Origin: UBA5342 sp965662645
GTDB taxonomy: Bacteria > Bacteroidota > Bacteroidia > Bacteroidales > UBA5342
NCBI GenBank assembly: GCA_965662645.1
Contig: CBFIII010000005.1
Span: 1-64,000 of the forward strand
Length of the DNA: 64,000 nt
Direction: 5' to 3'
In this document: one piece after another, positions 54,783-63,195 of the stretch
Position numbering within the stretch: the first letter of the stretch is position 1
How the letters are laid out: every line of letters starts with the position of its first letter
Notes under the pieces: generated by a model
The model's input: the letters and a program-made list of their open reading frames with translations, nothing else
Told to the model about the DNA's origin: nothing
The model's database searches: none
Position numbers and translations under genes: made by a program

Positions 54783-56807
54783 CTAGCTTACAACACAACC
54801 GTTAGCTACTGCTTTATCAGGATTTAAAAACACCAGTTTACCATCAGCATCTTCGGTCATAAGAATCATTCCTTGACTCTCGATACCACGTAGTTTACGA
54901 GGCTCTAAGTTAACCAAGATAGACACTTGTTTGCCAATAATTTCATCTGGTGTAAAATGTTCTGCAATACCAGAAACCACCGTACGCTTATCTATACCCG
55001 TATCCACTAAGATCTTCATCAGCTTCTTGGTCTTAGCAACCTTTTCGGCTTCAAGAATAGTACCAATACGAATATCCATTTTAGTAAAATCATCAAAAAC
55101 GATATCATCCTTAGCCGGAGCCGCTTCATAACTATTCACCTCATTAGCTGCTTTAGTATCTAATAACTTTTGCACCTGAGCTTGTATGGCATCGTCTTCT
55201 ATTTTCTCGAACAATAAGTCAGCTTTATTAATAATATGACCTGCAGGAACTAAATCGGCAGCACCTAGACGTTCCCAATCTAAAGGCTCAACATTTAAGA
55301 ATCCTCTTAATTTCTCCATAGAAAATGGCAAAAAGGATTCTAATGCGATGGTACAGTTAGCTGAAATTTGCAAACAAATATTCATTATTGTTTTCACACG
55401 TTCGGGATCCGTCTTCACCACTTTCCAAGGTTCCTCATCAGCAATATATTTATTACCAATGCGCGCCACATTCATAGCTTCGAACAAAGCCTCACGGAAG
55501 TGGAAAGTATCTAATGATTTTTGCAATTTAGCTTTTGTAGTAGAAAGAGCCTCTAAAGTCGCTTTATCACTCTCAGTCAACTCACCACAAGCTGGCACTA
55601 CGCCACCATAATATTTATGCGTCAGCACTAAAGCACGGTTGACAAAATTACCAAGGATAGCCACTAACTCACTATTATTACGGGTCTGAAAATCTTTCCA
55701 TGTAAAGTCGTTATCTTTGGTCTCGGGCGCATTAGCCGTTAACACATAACGTAACACATCTTGTTTACCTGGGAAATCGACCAAATATTCGTGCAACCAT
55801 ACCGCCCAGTTACGAGAGGTAGAAATCTTATCACCTTCAAGGTTCAAAAACTCATTAGCAGGTACATTTTCAGGTAAATTATAATCACCATGCGCTTTCA
55901 ACATCGTAGGAAATACGATACAATGGAAGACAATATTATCTTTTCCAATGAAATGCAACATACGCGTTTCATCATCCTTCCACCACTTTTCCCAATCAGG
56001 AGTCAACTCTTTAGTAGCTGAAATATAACCAATTGGAGCATCGAACCACACATAAAGGACTTTTCCCTCAGCACCTTCTACCGGTACAGGCACGCCCCAA
56101 TCAAGATCACGACTCACGGCACGAGGCTGCAAGCCCATATCTAACCACGATTTACATTGGCCATAAACATTAGGTTTCCATTCTTTATGATCTTCCAAGA
56201 TCCATTTCTTCAAAAATGGCTCATATTTATCCAAAGGCAAATACCAGTGTTTCGTCTCACGCATCTCAGGTTCAGCACCCGAAATAGCAGACTTAGGATT
56301 AATCAAATCTGTTGCGTTAAGCGATGTACCACACGCCTCACATTGATCGCCATAAGCTCCTTCACTCTTACAGTGAGGGCAGGTCCCTGTAATATAGCGG
56401 TCAGCCAAAAACTGCTGCATCTCAGGATCATAATACTGCTCAGTCGTCTTTTCTATAAACTCACCTTTATCATAAAGCGTTTTGAAAAAATCGGACGATA
56501 CCTGAGCATGCACCTTTGATGTAGTACGCGAATACACGTCGAAAGTAATACCAAAATCCGAAAAAGCCTGCTTAATAATACCATGATAACGATCCACAAT
56601 ATCCTGTGGTGACACGCCTTCTTTTTTAGCCTTCAGCGTAATAGGCACACCATGTTCATCCGAACCACCAATCAATAAAACGTCCTCGCCTCGCATGCGC
56701 ATATAGCGGGCATAAATGTCAGCGGGAACGTAAACCCCGGCAAGGTGACCAATGTGCACCGGACCGTTAGCATAAGGTAAAGCAGTAGTAATAAGTGTTC
56801 GTTTCAT
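54783..56807 (-). CDS. metG: Methionine-tRNA ligase
   Basis: 674 residues. Class I signature HIGH (GPVHIGHLAGVY), KMSKS loop as KISTSR (LNLEGDKISTSRNWAV), zinc knuckle CPHCKSEGAYGDQCEACG, and a C-terminal tRNA-binding domain of the Trbp111 type (FDDFTKMDIRIGTILEAEKV). Charges tRNA with methionine. Has its own terminator and a minus-strand -7 box at 56830. Confidence 0.97.
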   Translation of the reverse strand: MKRTLITTALPYANGPVHIGHLAGVYVPADIYARYMRMRGEDVLLIGGSDEHGVPITLKAKKEGVSPQDIVDRYHGIIKQAFSDFGITFDVYSRTTSKVHAQVSSDFFKTLYDKGEFIEKTTEQYYDPEMQQFLADRYITGTCPHCKSEGAYGDQCEACGTSLNATDLINPKSAISGAEPEMRETKHWYLPLDKYEPFLKKWILEDHKEWKPNVYGQCKSWLDMGLQPRAVSRDLDWGVPVPVEGAEGKVLYVWFDAPIGYISATKELTPDWEKWWKDDETRMLHFIGKDNIVFHCIVFPTMLKAHGDYNLPENVPANEFLNLEGDKISTSRNWAVWLHEYLVDFPGKQDVLRYVLTANAPETKDNDFTWKDFQTRNNSELVAILGNFVNRALVLTHKYYGGVVPACGELTESDKATLEALSTTKAKLQKSLDTFHFREALFEAMNVARIGNKYIADEEPWKVVKTDPERVKTIMNICLQISANCTIALESFLPFSMEKLRGFLNVEPLDWERLGAADLVPAGHIINKADLLFEKIEDDAIQAQVQKLLDTKAANEVNSYEAAPAKDDIVFDDFTKMDIRIGTILEAEKVAKTKKLMKILVDTGIDKRTVVSGIAEHFTPDEIIGKQVSILVNLEPRKLRGIESQGMILMTEDADGKLVFLNPDKAVANGCVVS

Positions 56808-56829
56808 AAATAAGGTAAAGTTAAAAGGC

Positions 56830-56837
56830 CAAAGTTA
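56830..56837 (-). promoter_or_regulatory. Putative -7 box TAACTTTG (metG)
   Basis: Consensus match 23 bases upstream of the metG start. Confidence 0.45.
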
Positions 56838-56937
56838 GAAGACACATTATTAGCATCTTAATGTTTTAAGCTTTGGTATTATTATCAAATTAAATCTTCA
56901 TTTTTAATCTTGCAATAAAAACATTCTAAACAAGAAT

Positions 56938-57034
56938 CAACAACCTTGAGGCAAGCCCACGCGGCATTTCTTTGAAGAACATTTTATGATTCGCAGCAAG
57001 CTACGATAATTAAACCCACAATGTGGGATTAAAA
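56938..57034 (+). repeat. Three-hairpin intergenic repeat, copy 8 (type A)
   Basis: CAACAACCTTGAGGCAAGCC...GGCATTTCTTTGAAGAAC, TTTATGATTCGCAGCAAGC and CCCACAATGTGGGATTAAA. First of two copies in the gene-free stretch 56808-57429. Confidence 0.88.
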
Positions 57035-57107
57035 AAGTTGCGCAAAGGTAATTAAAAATGAGATACCATAAAGCCTGTGGCATTTAGAAAAAATAAGGAA
57101 TAAAAGT

Positions 57108-57206
57108 CAACAACCTCGAAGCATGATCACGAGGCATTTAGTTGAAGGACATTTTTATTATTCGCAGCAAACTAAGGAGAATAAACCCCACAATGTGGGA
57201 TTAAAA
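57108..57206 (+). repeat. Three-hairpin intergenic repeat, copy 9 (type A)
   Basis: CAACAACCTCGAAG...CACGAGGCATTTAGTTG, TTTTATTATTCGCAGCAA and CCCACAATGTGGGATTAAA. Lies 73 bases after copy 8, in the same direction, upstream of the WG-repeat gene. Confidence 0.88.
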
Positions 57207-57256
57207 ATATCTATTATAAAAAACGATTCTCAACTTCTTAAAAAAGCACCTAACTA

Positions 57257-57287
57257 TTTGTATATATTTGCCACACCATTACCTTTG
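57257..57287 (+). promoter_or_regulatory. Promoter of the WG-repeat lipoprotein gene
   Basis: -33 TTTG at 57257-57260, 19-base spacer, -7 box TACCTTTG at 57280-57287: a full Bacteroidota promoter. A second TATATTTG at 57263 overlaps. Leader of about 135 bases. Confidence 0.6.
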
Positions 57288-57429
57288 CACTGAAGGACAA
57301 ATAATTCAGGTTAAAATCTCAATCTTTCATTAAAATGACAAACAGATAAAAAAGCCAACAACAAACAATTCAATATTAGACTCATAAACAGCACGCAAAC
57401 ATATAACACCAACGCATAATCCATTAAAA

Positions 57430-58611
57430 ATGAAGAAACACACTCTACTTACTTTACTTCTAGCCACCTTGCTCTTATTGGCTTGTGAAGATGAAGTGAT
57501 TAACAACAATGATTCCTTAGGTTATATTACGGGAAGTAGTAGTCGCCAATATTATACCGCTTCTTTTGATGACCAAATGGGTTACATTGACAAAAATGGA
57601 GATCAAGTCTTTAACCAGGTTTATACTGATGCACAAGATTTTTACAATGATTTTGCAGCTTTTGGAGAAACCCAAACATCCTCAGAAATTAAATATGGTT
57701 ATATCAATACAAAAGGTGAAGTTGTAATACCTGCCACATTTGGATATGCGACAGAATTTTCGAAAGATGGTTTTGCTATAGTAAGCGACAAAAGACTCCC
57801 CTATGCGTATGATAGTGCCTTCTATTTCATCAATCAACAAGGAGAACGCCTTTGTGAAGACAACTACTACAGTGCTCACATCTTTAATGAAAACTTAGCT
57901 GCTGTACAATACACTAAAGATGGCAAATATCAATTCATTAATACGCTAGGTTTACCTGAAATAACTACAGGCTATGACGAAGCTCAAACATTTATTAATG
58001 GCATTGCTGCAGTAAAAAACTATGGTTATTACGGTTTTATTGATAAAAATGGTGACGAAGTACTCCCGCTACGTTATAAAAACACAACAGGCATCTATAC
58101 CGATGGATTTATTGGCGTATCAGATAATTATGGTATAAACAATAACGATGAGACGAAATGGTTTTTTATCACTCTAGAAGGTAAAAATGAATTTAAAAAC
58201 AATAGCCTATTTGATGATATAAAACCTTTCTTTGAAGAACTAGCTGCCGTAAAAATAGACGAACAATGGCGGTTTATTAATACGAGTGGAGAATATGCTT
58301 TTGAAGGATCTTTTGATGATGTATCTAGTTATAGCGAAGGCTTAGCTGCAGTGCATGACACCAATGATTTGTGGGGATATATCAACAGCACTGGAGAATT
58401 CTCGATACTATCTCAATTTTTATATGCTAATGACTTTATTAATGGTATTGCTAAGGTTATATTTATCGATAATACTTGGGGATATGTGGATAAAACAGGG
58501 GATAAAATATGGCGAAGTACTGAAGAAACAAATACAGGATTTAGCACTAGAACACTAACAAACAAAGACAAAACGAATCAATACATACAAAAAGCTATTC
58601 GTTTAAAATAA
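57430..58611 (+). CDS. WG-repeat lipoprotein
   Basis: 393 residues with a signal peptide and lipobox LLLAC (cysteine at about residue 19), then a chain of WG-type beta repeats, each like GYIDKNGDQVF, GYINTKGEVVIPATF, GFIDKNGDEVLPLRY and WGYINSTGEFSI. At least six to eight copies are visible. Expected to be a surface or periplasmic lipoprotein with a beta-propeller-like body; binding partner unknown. Single-gene unit with promoter and terminator. Confidence 0.92.
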   Translation: MKKHTLLTLLLATLLLLACEDEVINNNDSLGYITGSSSRQYYTASFDDQMGYIDKNGDQVFNQVYTDAQDFYNDFAAFGETQTSSEIKYGYINTKGEVVIPATFGYATEFSKDGFAIVSDKRLPYAYDSAFYFINQQGERLCEDNYYSAHIFNENLAAVQYTKDGKYQFINTLGLPEITTGYDEAQTFINGIAAVKNYGYYGFIDKNGDEVLPLRYKNTTGIYTDGFIGVSDNYGINNNDETKWFFITLEGKNEFKNNSLFDDIKPFFEELAAVKIDEQWRFINTSGEYAFEGSFDDVSSYSEGLAAVHDTNDLWGYINSTGEFSILSQFLYANDFINGIAKVIFIDNTWGYVDKTGDKIWRSTEETNTGFSTRTLTNKDKTNQYIQKAIRLK

Positions 58612-58659
58612 AACACGACAAGCTATTGATAATACGCCGTTTTTTGTCGTCACAACTTG

Positions 58660-58700
58660 AGATTCCTTAAGAAATATCACCTTCTTAAGGGATTTTTTTT
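58660..58700 (+). terminator. Terminator after the WG-repeat gene
   Basis: Stem ATTCCTTAAGAA / TTCTTAAGGGAT with one G-T pair, followed by eight T residues. Confidence 0.8.
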
Positions 58701-58778
58701 GAGTTATCTTTAAAACATTTTACTCTTCTCCGATTTTAAAACACAGTTAGGATTAAAATATGAAAGACAAAAAAGACA

Positions 58779-60038
58779 TTAACCTGCCGCTATCTGCATC
58801 AGCAAACCACACACCCAAGCACCGTAAGTGCCCAAGGCATAACCTAATACTGCCAACAATACCCCAACTGGAGCTAGGGATGGATGAAAAGCTGCCGCCA
58901 CCACAGGAGCACTAGCAGCACCTCCTATATTAGCCTTGCTTCCCACTGCGAGAAAAAAGAAGGGGGCTTTAATTAACTTAGCAACAATAATAAGAAGAAT
59001 AATATGGATAGACATCCAAATAGCGCCCACCATAAATAAACCAGGATAATCAAAGATCTTGGTCACATTCATCTTCATACCTATAGTAGCTACCAAAATA
59101 TAAATAAAGATAGAGCCCACCTTTGAGGCACCAGCCCCTTCGTAATTTCTCAACTTCGTAAAGGACATAACAATACCAAAAGTAGTAGATAAGATAATCA
59201 ACCAAAAGAACTTGGAAGTCAGACTAAGTTTCTGCAATACAGGCGCATGCTCTTGAATAAAAGGAGCAATATTATCTGCCATAAAATGAGACAAAGCCGT
59301 AGCACCAAATCCCAGAGCCAAGATAACCATAAAATCGGTAGTAGAGGGTACACGGGTAATGCGTTGACTAAAGTCGTGCATTTTGTCACGCAAAGCAGTA
59401 ACACTACTCGCATCCGCTTTAAAAAATTCATCTATTTGTTTTGATTTGCCAACCCCAATGAGCAAGAAAGCCATCCACACCTCAGCCACCAAAACATCTA
59501 CTGTTATCATAATAGAATACAAATGATCCGAAGGCTCAAAGATCTCGTACATAGCCGCTTGATTAGCACCTCCACCTATCCAGCTTCCTGCAATAGTCGT
59601 CATGCCTCGCCACACCGCATCAGGTCCAGCTCCCCCTACCAAGTCAGGATTGAAATAAGAGATAATCAAAATAGCCAATGGACCACCAATAATAACCCCA
59701 ACAGTCCCCGTGAGAAACATAATAAGTGCTTTACTACCAAGCTTCATGATCTGTTTTAGATCAATACTTAAAGTAAGTAAAACCAAACTAGCAGGCAATA
59801 AATAACGTGAAGCTACAAAATAAAGCTGCGAATTCTCGCCATCAACCACACCAAAAGTAGTGAGTAAACTAGGCAAAAAATAACACAACAAAAGCATGGG
59901 AACAACCTTATAAAACTTTTTGAAGAAAGGAATACTCGAATTACTCGAATAAAATATAAAAGCCAACATACTAATCAAAATACCCAAAACGACTGCATCA
60001 TTGGATATTAAAGCCTCAGCTTCTTCCGTACCTATCAT
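58779..60038 (-). CDS. DUF819-family membrane protein
   Basis: 419 residues, about ten to twelve membrane helices over the whole length. Family marks: GSWIGGGANQAAMYEIF and the C-terminal GSKANIGGAASAPVVAAAF. The family looks like a transporter related to sodium-dependent anion/glutamate carriers (repeated re-entrant glycine/asparagine loops), but the substrate is unknown. Isolated gene. Confidence 0.92.
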   Translation of the reverse strand: MIGTEEAEALISNDAVVLGILISMLAFIFYSSNSSIPFFKKFYKVVPMLLLCYFLPSLLTTFGVVDGENSQLYFVASRYLLPASLVLLTLSIDLKQIMKLGSKALIMFLTGTVGVIIGGPLAILIISYFNPDLVGGAGPDAVWRGMTTIAGSWIGGGANQAAMYEIFEPSDHLYSIMITVDVLVAEVWMAFLLIGVGKSKQIDEFFKADASSVTALRDKMHDFSQRITRVPSTTDFMVILALGFGATALSHFMADNIAPFIQEHAPVLQKLSLTSKFFWLIILSTTFGIVMSFTKLRNYEGAGASKVGSIFIYILVATIGMKMNVTKIFDYPGLFMVGAIWMSIHIILLIIVAKLIKAPFFFLAVGSKANIGGAASAPVVAAAFHPSLAPVGVLLAVLGYALGTYGAWVCGLLMQIAAG

Positions 60039-60112
60039 AATATGTTAAGAATTAAGATTTCAGCTTGTAAATATAGTGAATACTGTTTTAATTGAAGAAA
60101 TAATGAATAATA

Positions 60113-60196
60113 CAATGAAAAAATGGATGAATGAATGACGAATAAATAACGAATGAAGCAAATTCACAACTCACAATTCATCATTCACAATTTATA
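60113..60196. repeat. Low-complexity AATGA/CACAATTCA array
   Basis: ATGGATGAATGAATGACG and ACAACTCACAATTCATCA type units, partly tandem, partly inverted, next to the DUF4395 gene end. Same general character as the arrays at 31-33 kb and 62.7 kb but with a different unit. Confidence 0.6.
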
Positions 60197-60197
60197 C

Positions 60198-60734
60198 TTA
60201 TGATATTTCACACGCATCACCTGCACAATTTGGATTCTCTTTGGGTTGTTTTATCCAGCCTATTTTCCGAAATAAAAAATAGAGTTTGCATCCTATACAT
60301 ATTCCAAATCCCATTTCTAAAAAAAGAAGAGTTAAACAGGTAATACAAAGCAAACAGATCGTCTGAAAAAGGCTCACATCATTTTGTAATAAAATAGACA
60401 AAATGAAGATGACGCTTGATAAGGCAAGTCCAAGACTCCAAGCAAAATGTTTTTGAATAGCTCCAACCCATAAAGGCTTTTGCTTTCGCGTTAAAAGCTT
60501 TGAAATAATCACCGTAGGTGATAACTGGGGATTAATGACGACACCTATGAGGAAGTTTAGCATCAAAAAACCAGAAAAATAAGGTAATACAGCGTAATTC
60601 TTAATGACAAAACCAAAAACGAAAGTAATGATTCCTATCAGGAACATTAAGGCGGCACTACCTCTCATCACTCTTTCATCTAACACTTTGAAACTCTTTT
60701 TCTCTATATATTGACCAAAACTAAATAGTATCAT
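60198..60734 (-). CDS. DUF4395-family membrane protein
   Basis: 178 residues, four membrane helices in two pairs, with the DUF4395 pattern LDERVMRGSAALMFLIGI, and C-terminal cysteines (GICIGCKLYF, CAGDACEIS). Members are often found beside rhodanese or thioredoxin-like genes; none is adjacent here. A minus-strand -7 box TAAATTTG lies at 60766. Confidence 0.88.
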   Translation of the reverse strand: MILFSFGQYIEKKSFKVLDERVMRGSAALMFLIGIITFVFGFVIKNYAVLPYFSGFLMLNFLIGVVINPQLSPTVIISKLLTRKQKPLWVGAIQKHFAWSLGLALSSVIFILSILLQNDVSLFQTICLLCITCLTLLFLEMGFGICIGCKLYFLFRKIGWIKQPKENPNCAGDACEIS

Positions 60735-60765
60735 AATTTTACACTTTTAAAAGTTATCTCTTGTA

Positions 60766-60773
60766 CAAATTTA
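60766..60773 (-). promoter_or_regulatory. Putative -7 box TAAATTTG (minus strand)
   Basis: 32 bases upstream of the DUF4395 start. Gene-free stretch 60735-61055 contains this and the plus-strand box at 61033; nothing else. Confidence 0.45.
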
Positions 60774-61032
60774 TACTATTATGAACTTGCTAACACTACT
60801 CAATTCTTAAAATCATCACAAATAATGAGCAGCAAAAGATGTTGTGAGTAATAGGTTTTAATGTGACTTTTAAAAAATACCAATCAAAATTATTGCCATT
60901 TACAAATAGTACTTTTTCAATATTTTGCTATCTCGAAATATCAATTTTCAAAAAGATTGAAAAAGAGATTCATCCTTTTACTGAAAAGGTCTATTTTTGG
61001 GTTACAAACACAAATTTCTTAGGGAAATACAC

Positions 61033-61040
61033 TATTTTTG
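61033..61040 (+). promoter_or_regulatory. Putative -7 box TATTTTTG
   Basis: 16 bases upstream of the ATG at 61056. It overlaps a TTG at 61038, which decides against that TTG as the start of the GtrA-like gene. Another TATTTTTG lies at 60992. Confidence 0.45.
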
Positions 61041-61055
61041 CAGACGTTTTTTCAG

Positions 61056-61565
61056 ATGAAGAATTTTATAAAAAATATACAAGATTTAATTATCAGATTT
61101 CTGGACTGGATGTACCCGCCTTTTAGTCGGTTAATATCACGTCAGGTATTCCGTTATGCAGCGACTGGTGGAGCCAATACTCTATTAGATATTATACTTT
61201 ATTACGTAGTTTATACTTTCATTCTCAAAGGACGTTTAATAAATCTAAGGTTTGTAACCATTAGTGATCCTATTGCCGCTTTTTTAATTGTATTCCCTAT
61301 TACGTTTATTATTGGTTTTGCATTGGCAAAATACATTACGTTTACCAATTCTAACCTCAAAGGGAAAAACCAATTAGTACGTTATCTTACCACGGTAATA
61401 GGTTCTTTTCTACTCAATTACATATTATTAAAACTTTTCGTAGAAGTTATTCATATATATCCAGTTACAGCTAACATAATAAATAAAATCATCATCATTG
61501 CTTATAGCTATTTTGCACAAACTTATTTCTCATTTCGTAGTGGAGAAGGAAACCGTTATAAATAA
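61056..61565 (+). CDS. GtrA-family membrane protein
   Basis: 169 residues with four membrane helices and the GtrA marks FRYAATGGANTLLDIILYY near the N-terminus and FALAKYITFTNSN in the middle. GtrA proteins help move lipid-linked sugars across the inner membrane for cell-wall or O-antigen modification. ATG at 61056 chosen over TTG at 61038 because of the -7 box. Confidence 0.92.
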   Translation: MKNFIKNIQDLIIRFLDWMYPPFSRLISRQVFRYAATGGANTLLDIILYYVVYTFILKGRLINLRFVTISDPIAAFLIVFPITFIIGFALAKYITFTNSNLKGKNQLVRYLTTVIGSFLLNYILLKLFVEVIHIYPVTANIINKIIIIAYSYFAQTYFSFRSGEGNRYK

Positions 61566-61580
61566 GAAAAGGTAAGATTA

Positions 61581-61751
61581 ATGGATAACAACATCATCAC
61601 CTGTCCTCATTGTAATAAAGAGGTCAACAAAGCAACAGCTCATCGCAATTGTGGCAACTGTTTTTCGTGTTTACATTGCGAACGTTATACATGCCCTCAT
61701 TGCGCACAAGAAATAGTGATAGAAGAACTGAAACATACTTATAAAAAGTAA
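61581..61751 (+). CDS. Small cysteine-rich (zinc-ribbon-like) protein
   Basis: 56 residues, ATG at 61581 to TAA at 61749. It opens MDNNIITCPHCNKEVNK and carries CPHC, CGNCFSCLHC and CPHC: eight cysteines in CxxC-like pairs plus histidines, suited to two zinc sites. It lies 15 bases after the GtrA stop and 58 before nadC in the same direction, so probably in one transcript. No family recognised beyond zinc ribbon. Confidence 0.75.
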   Translation: MDNNIITCPHCNKEVNKATAHRNCGNCFSCLHCERYTCPHCAQEIVIEELKHTYKK

Positions 61752-61809
61752 AAAGTTGAAAGTAAAAAGTAAAAGACTAAACGTAAAAAACAACATAACA
61801 GTAAACGAT

Positions 61810-62649
61810 ATGAACCAATACATTGACGCATTAATTGAGAATGCATTTAACGAAGACATAGGTGATGGCGATCACTCTACTCTTTCTTGTATTCCTGCCG
61901 AAGCAACAGGAACTTCACAATTAATCATCAAAGAAGATGGCATCCTTGCTGGTGTAGAATTAGGTGAATATGTGTTTCATAAATTCGATCCAGAACTTAA
62001 AGTTGATATTAAGATAAAAGATGGCACACGTGTAAAAGTTGGTGAAGTTGCCTTTAACGTTACAGGTAAGACACAATCTATATTACAGTGTGAACGCATA
62101 GTGCTCAACATCATGCAACGCATGAGTGGCATTGCCACACGTACTGCAGAATATGTAAAATTACTCGAAGGAACCAATACCAAAGTATTAGATACCCGCA
62201 AAACAACGCCTGGCATGCGCGTAGTAGAAAAAATGGCCGTTAAGATAGGTGGTGGTGAAAATCACCGTATGGGTCTTTTTGATATGATCATGCTTAAAGA
62301 TAACCATGTTGATTTTGCTGGAGGCATAGAGAAAGCCGTAACAAAAACACAAGCTTATCTCAAAGAAAAAGGGAAAGACCTTAGAATAGAAGTGGAGATT
62401 CGCAACTTTGAAGAACTAAAAGAAGTGATGGAAGTAGGTGGAATACACCGCATCATGCTGGACAACTTCACACCCGAAAACACAAAAAAAGCCGTTAAAA
62501 TCATTAATGGTCAATACGAAACAGAGTCATCAGGCGGTATTACTTATGATACCTTACGTAGTTATGCCGAATGTGGTGTAGATTACATCTCGGTAGGTGC
62601 CTTAACCCATTCCGTGATGAGTATGGATATAAGCTTGAAAGCAATTTAA
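61810..62649 (+). CDS. nadC: Nicotinate-nucleotide pyrophosphorylase (carboxylating)
   Basis: 279 residues. Quinolinate phosphoribosyltransferase: LNIMQRMSGIATRT, TRKTTPGMRVVEKMAVKIGG, HRMGLFDMIMLKDNH and SGGITYDTLRSYAECGVDYI. Converts quinolinate and PRPP to nicotinate mononucleotide in NAD synthesis. ATG at 61810 chosen; an earlier TTG at 61756 would add 18 residues from low-complexity AAAGTAAAAAGT sequence. Confidence 0.96.
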   Translation: MNQYIDALIENAFNEDIGDGDHSTLSCIPAEATGTSQLIIKEDGILAGVELGEYVFHKFDPELKVDIKIKDGTRVKVGEVAFNVTGKTQSILQCERIVLNIMQRMSGIATRTAEYVKLLEGTNTKVLDTRKTTPGMRVVEKMAVKIGGGENHRMGLFDMIMLKDNHVDFAGGIEKAVTKTQAYLKEKGKDLRIEVEIRNFEELKEVMEVGGIHRIMLDNFTPENTKKAVKIINGQYETESSGGITYDTLRSYAECGVDYISVGALTHSVMSMDISLKAI

Positions 62650-62652
62650 TTA

Positions 62653-62772
62653 ATTACGAATTTTGGAATTACGAATTACGAATGCGTGTTATTCGTAATT
62701 ATTGTAATTCGTAATTGTCTCTTTTTTTTAATTCGTAATTCGTAATTATTTTTAATTCGTAATTGTATCTTT
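62653..62772. repeat. AATTCGTAATT array before the second four-helix gene
   Basis: Repeats of AATTCGTAATT and its complement AATTACGAATT, separated by short A/T spacers, both tandem and inverted. Matching repeats follow the gene. Confidence 0.85.
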
Positions 62773-62774
62773 TA

Positions 62775-63155
62775 ATGAAAGACAATGTAGTACAAATAAA
62801 AAGTTTCAATTTTTCTGTTAGAATTGTTCGATTATATCAACACCTCAGTTCTACAAAAAAAGGATTTGTACTCAGCAAACAACTACTTCGTAGTGGTACG
62901 TCGATAGGAGCAAATATTGAAGAAGCCATAGGAGGACAAAGCAAGAAGGATTTCTTTGCAAAATTAACAATAGTCTATAAAGAAGCTAGAGAATCTCGTT
63001 ATTGGATTAGACTACTTATGGCAACAGACTATTTAACAACAGACGAAGGCGAAAGTCTTTTACAAGACATAGATGAACTTTTAAAAATCATTGGAAGCAT
63101 CCAAAAAACAATGCGTAATTCCAATTCGTATTTTTTTTTAATTCGTAATTCGTAA
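62775..63155 (+). CDS. Four-helix-bundle protein (S23/IVP family)
   Basis: 126 residues from ATG at 62775. Shares KQLLRSGTSIGANI-EA and DF--KL-I--KEA-ES-YW with the protein at 32914, but is otherwise diverged. The C-terminal dozen residues (NSYFFLIRNS) are read from the downstream repeat array, which also contains the stop. Function unknown; no 23S rRNA or reverse transcriptase nearby. The gene with its arrays sits as an insert between nadC and the hydrogenase. Confidence 0.9.
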   Translation: MKDNVVQIKSFNFSVRIVRLYQHLSSTKKGFVLSKQLLRSGTSIGANIEEAIGGQSKKDFFAKLTIVYKEARESRYWIRLLMATDYLTTDEGESLLQDIDELLKIIGSIQKTMRNSNSYFFLIRNS

Positions 63156-63195
63156 TTGTTTTAATTCGTAATTATTTCTATTCGTAATTATTTTA
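63115..63195. repeat. AATTCGTAATT array after the second four-helix gene
   Basis: Four or five copies of ATTCGTAATT, same direction as the main upstream copies, reaching the hydrogenase start codon. Confidence 0.85.

Noticed and set aside
60863..61126. Plus-strand 87-codon frame before GtrA
   Set aside because: Overlaps the promoter and start of the GtrA-like gene in another frame; no family features.
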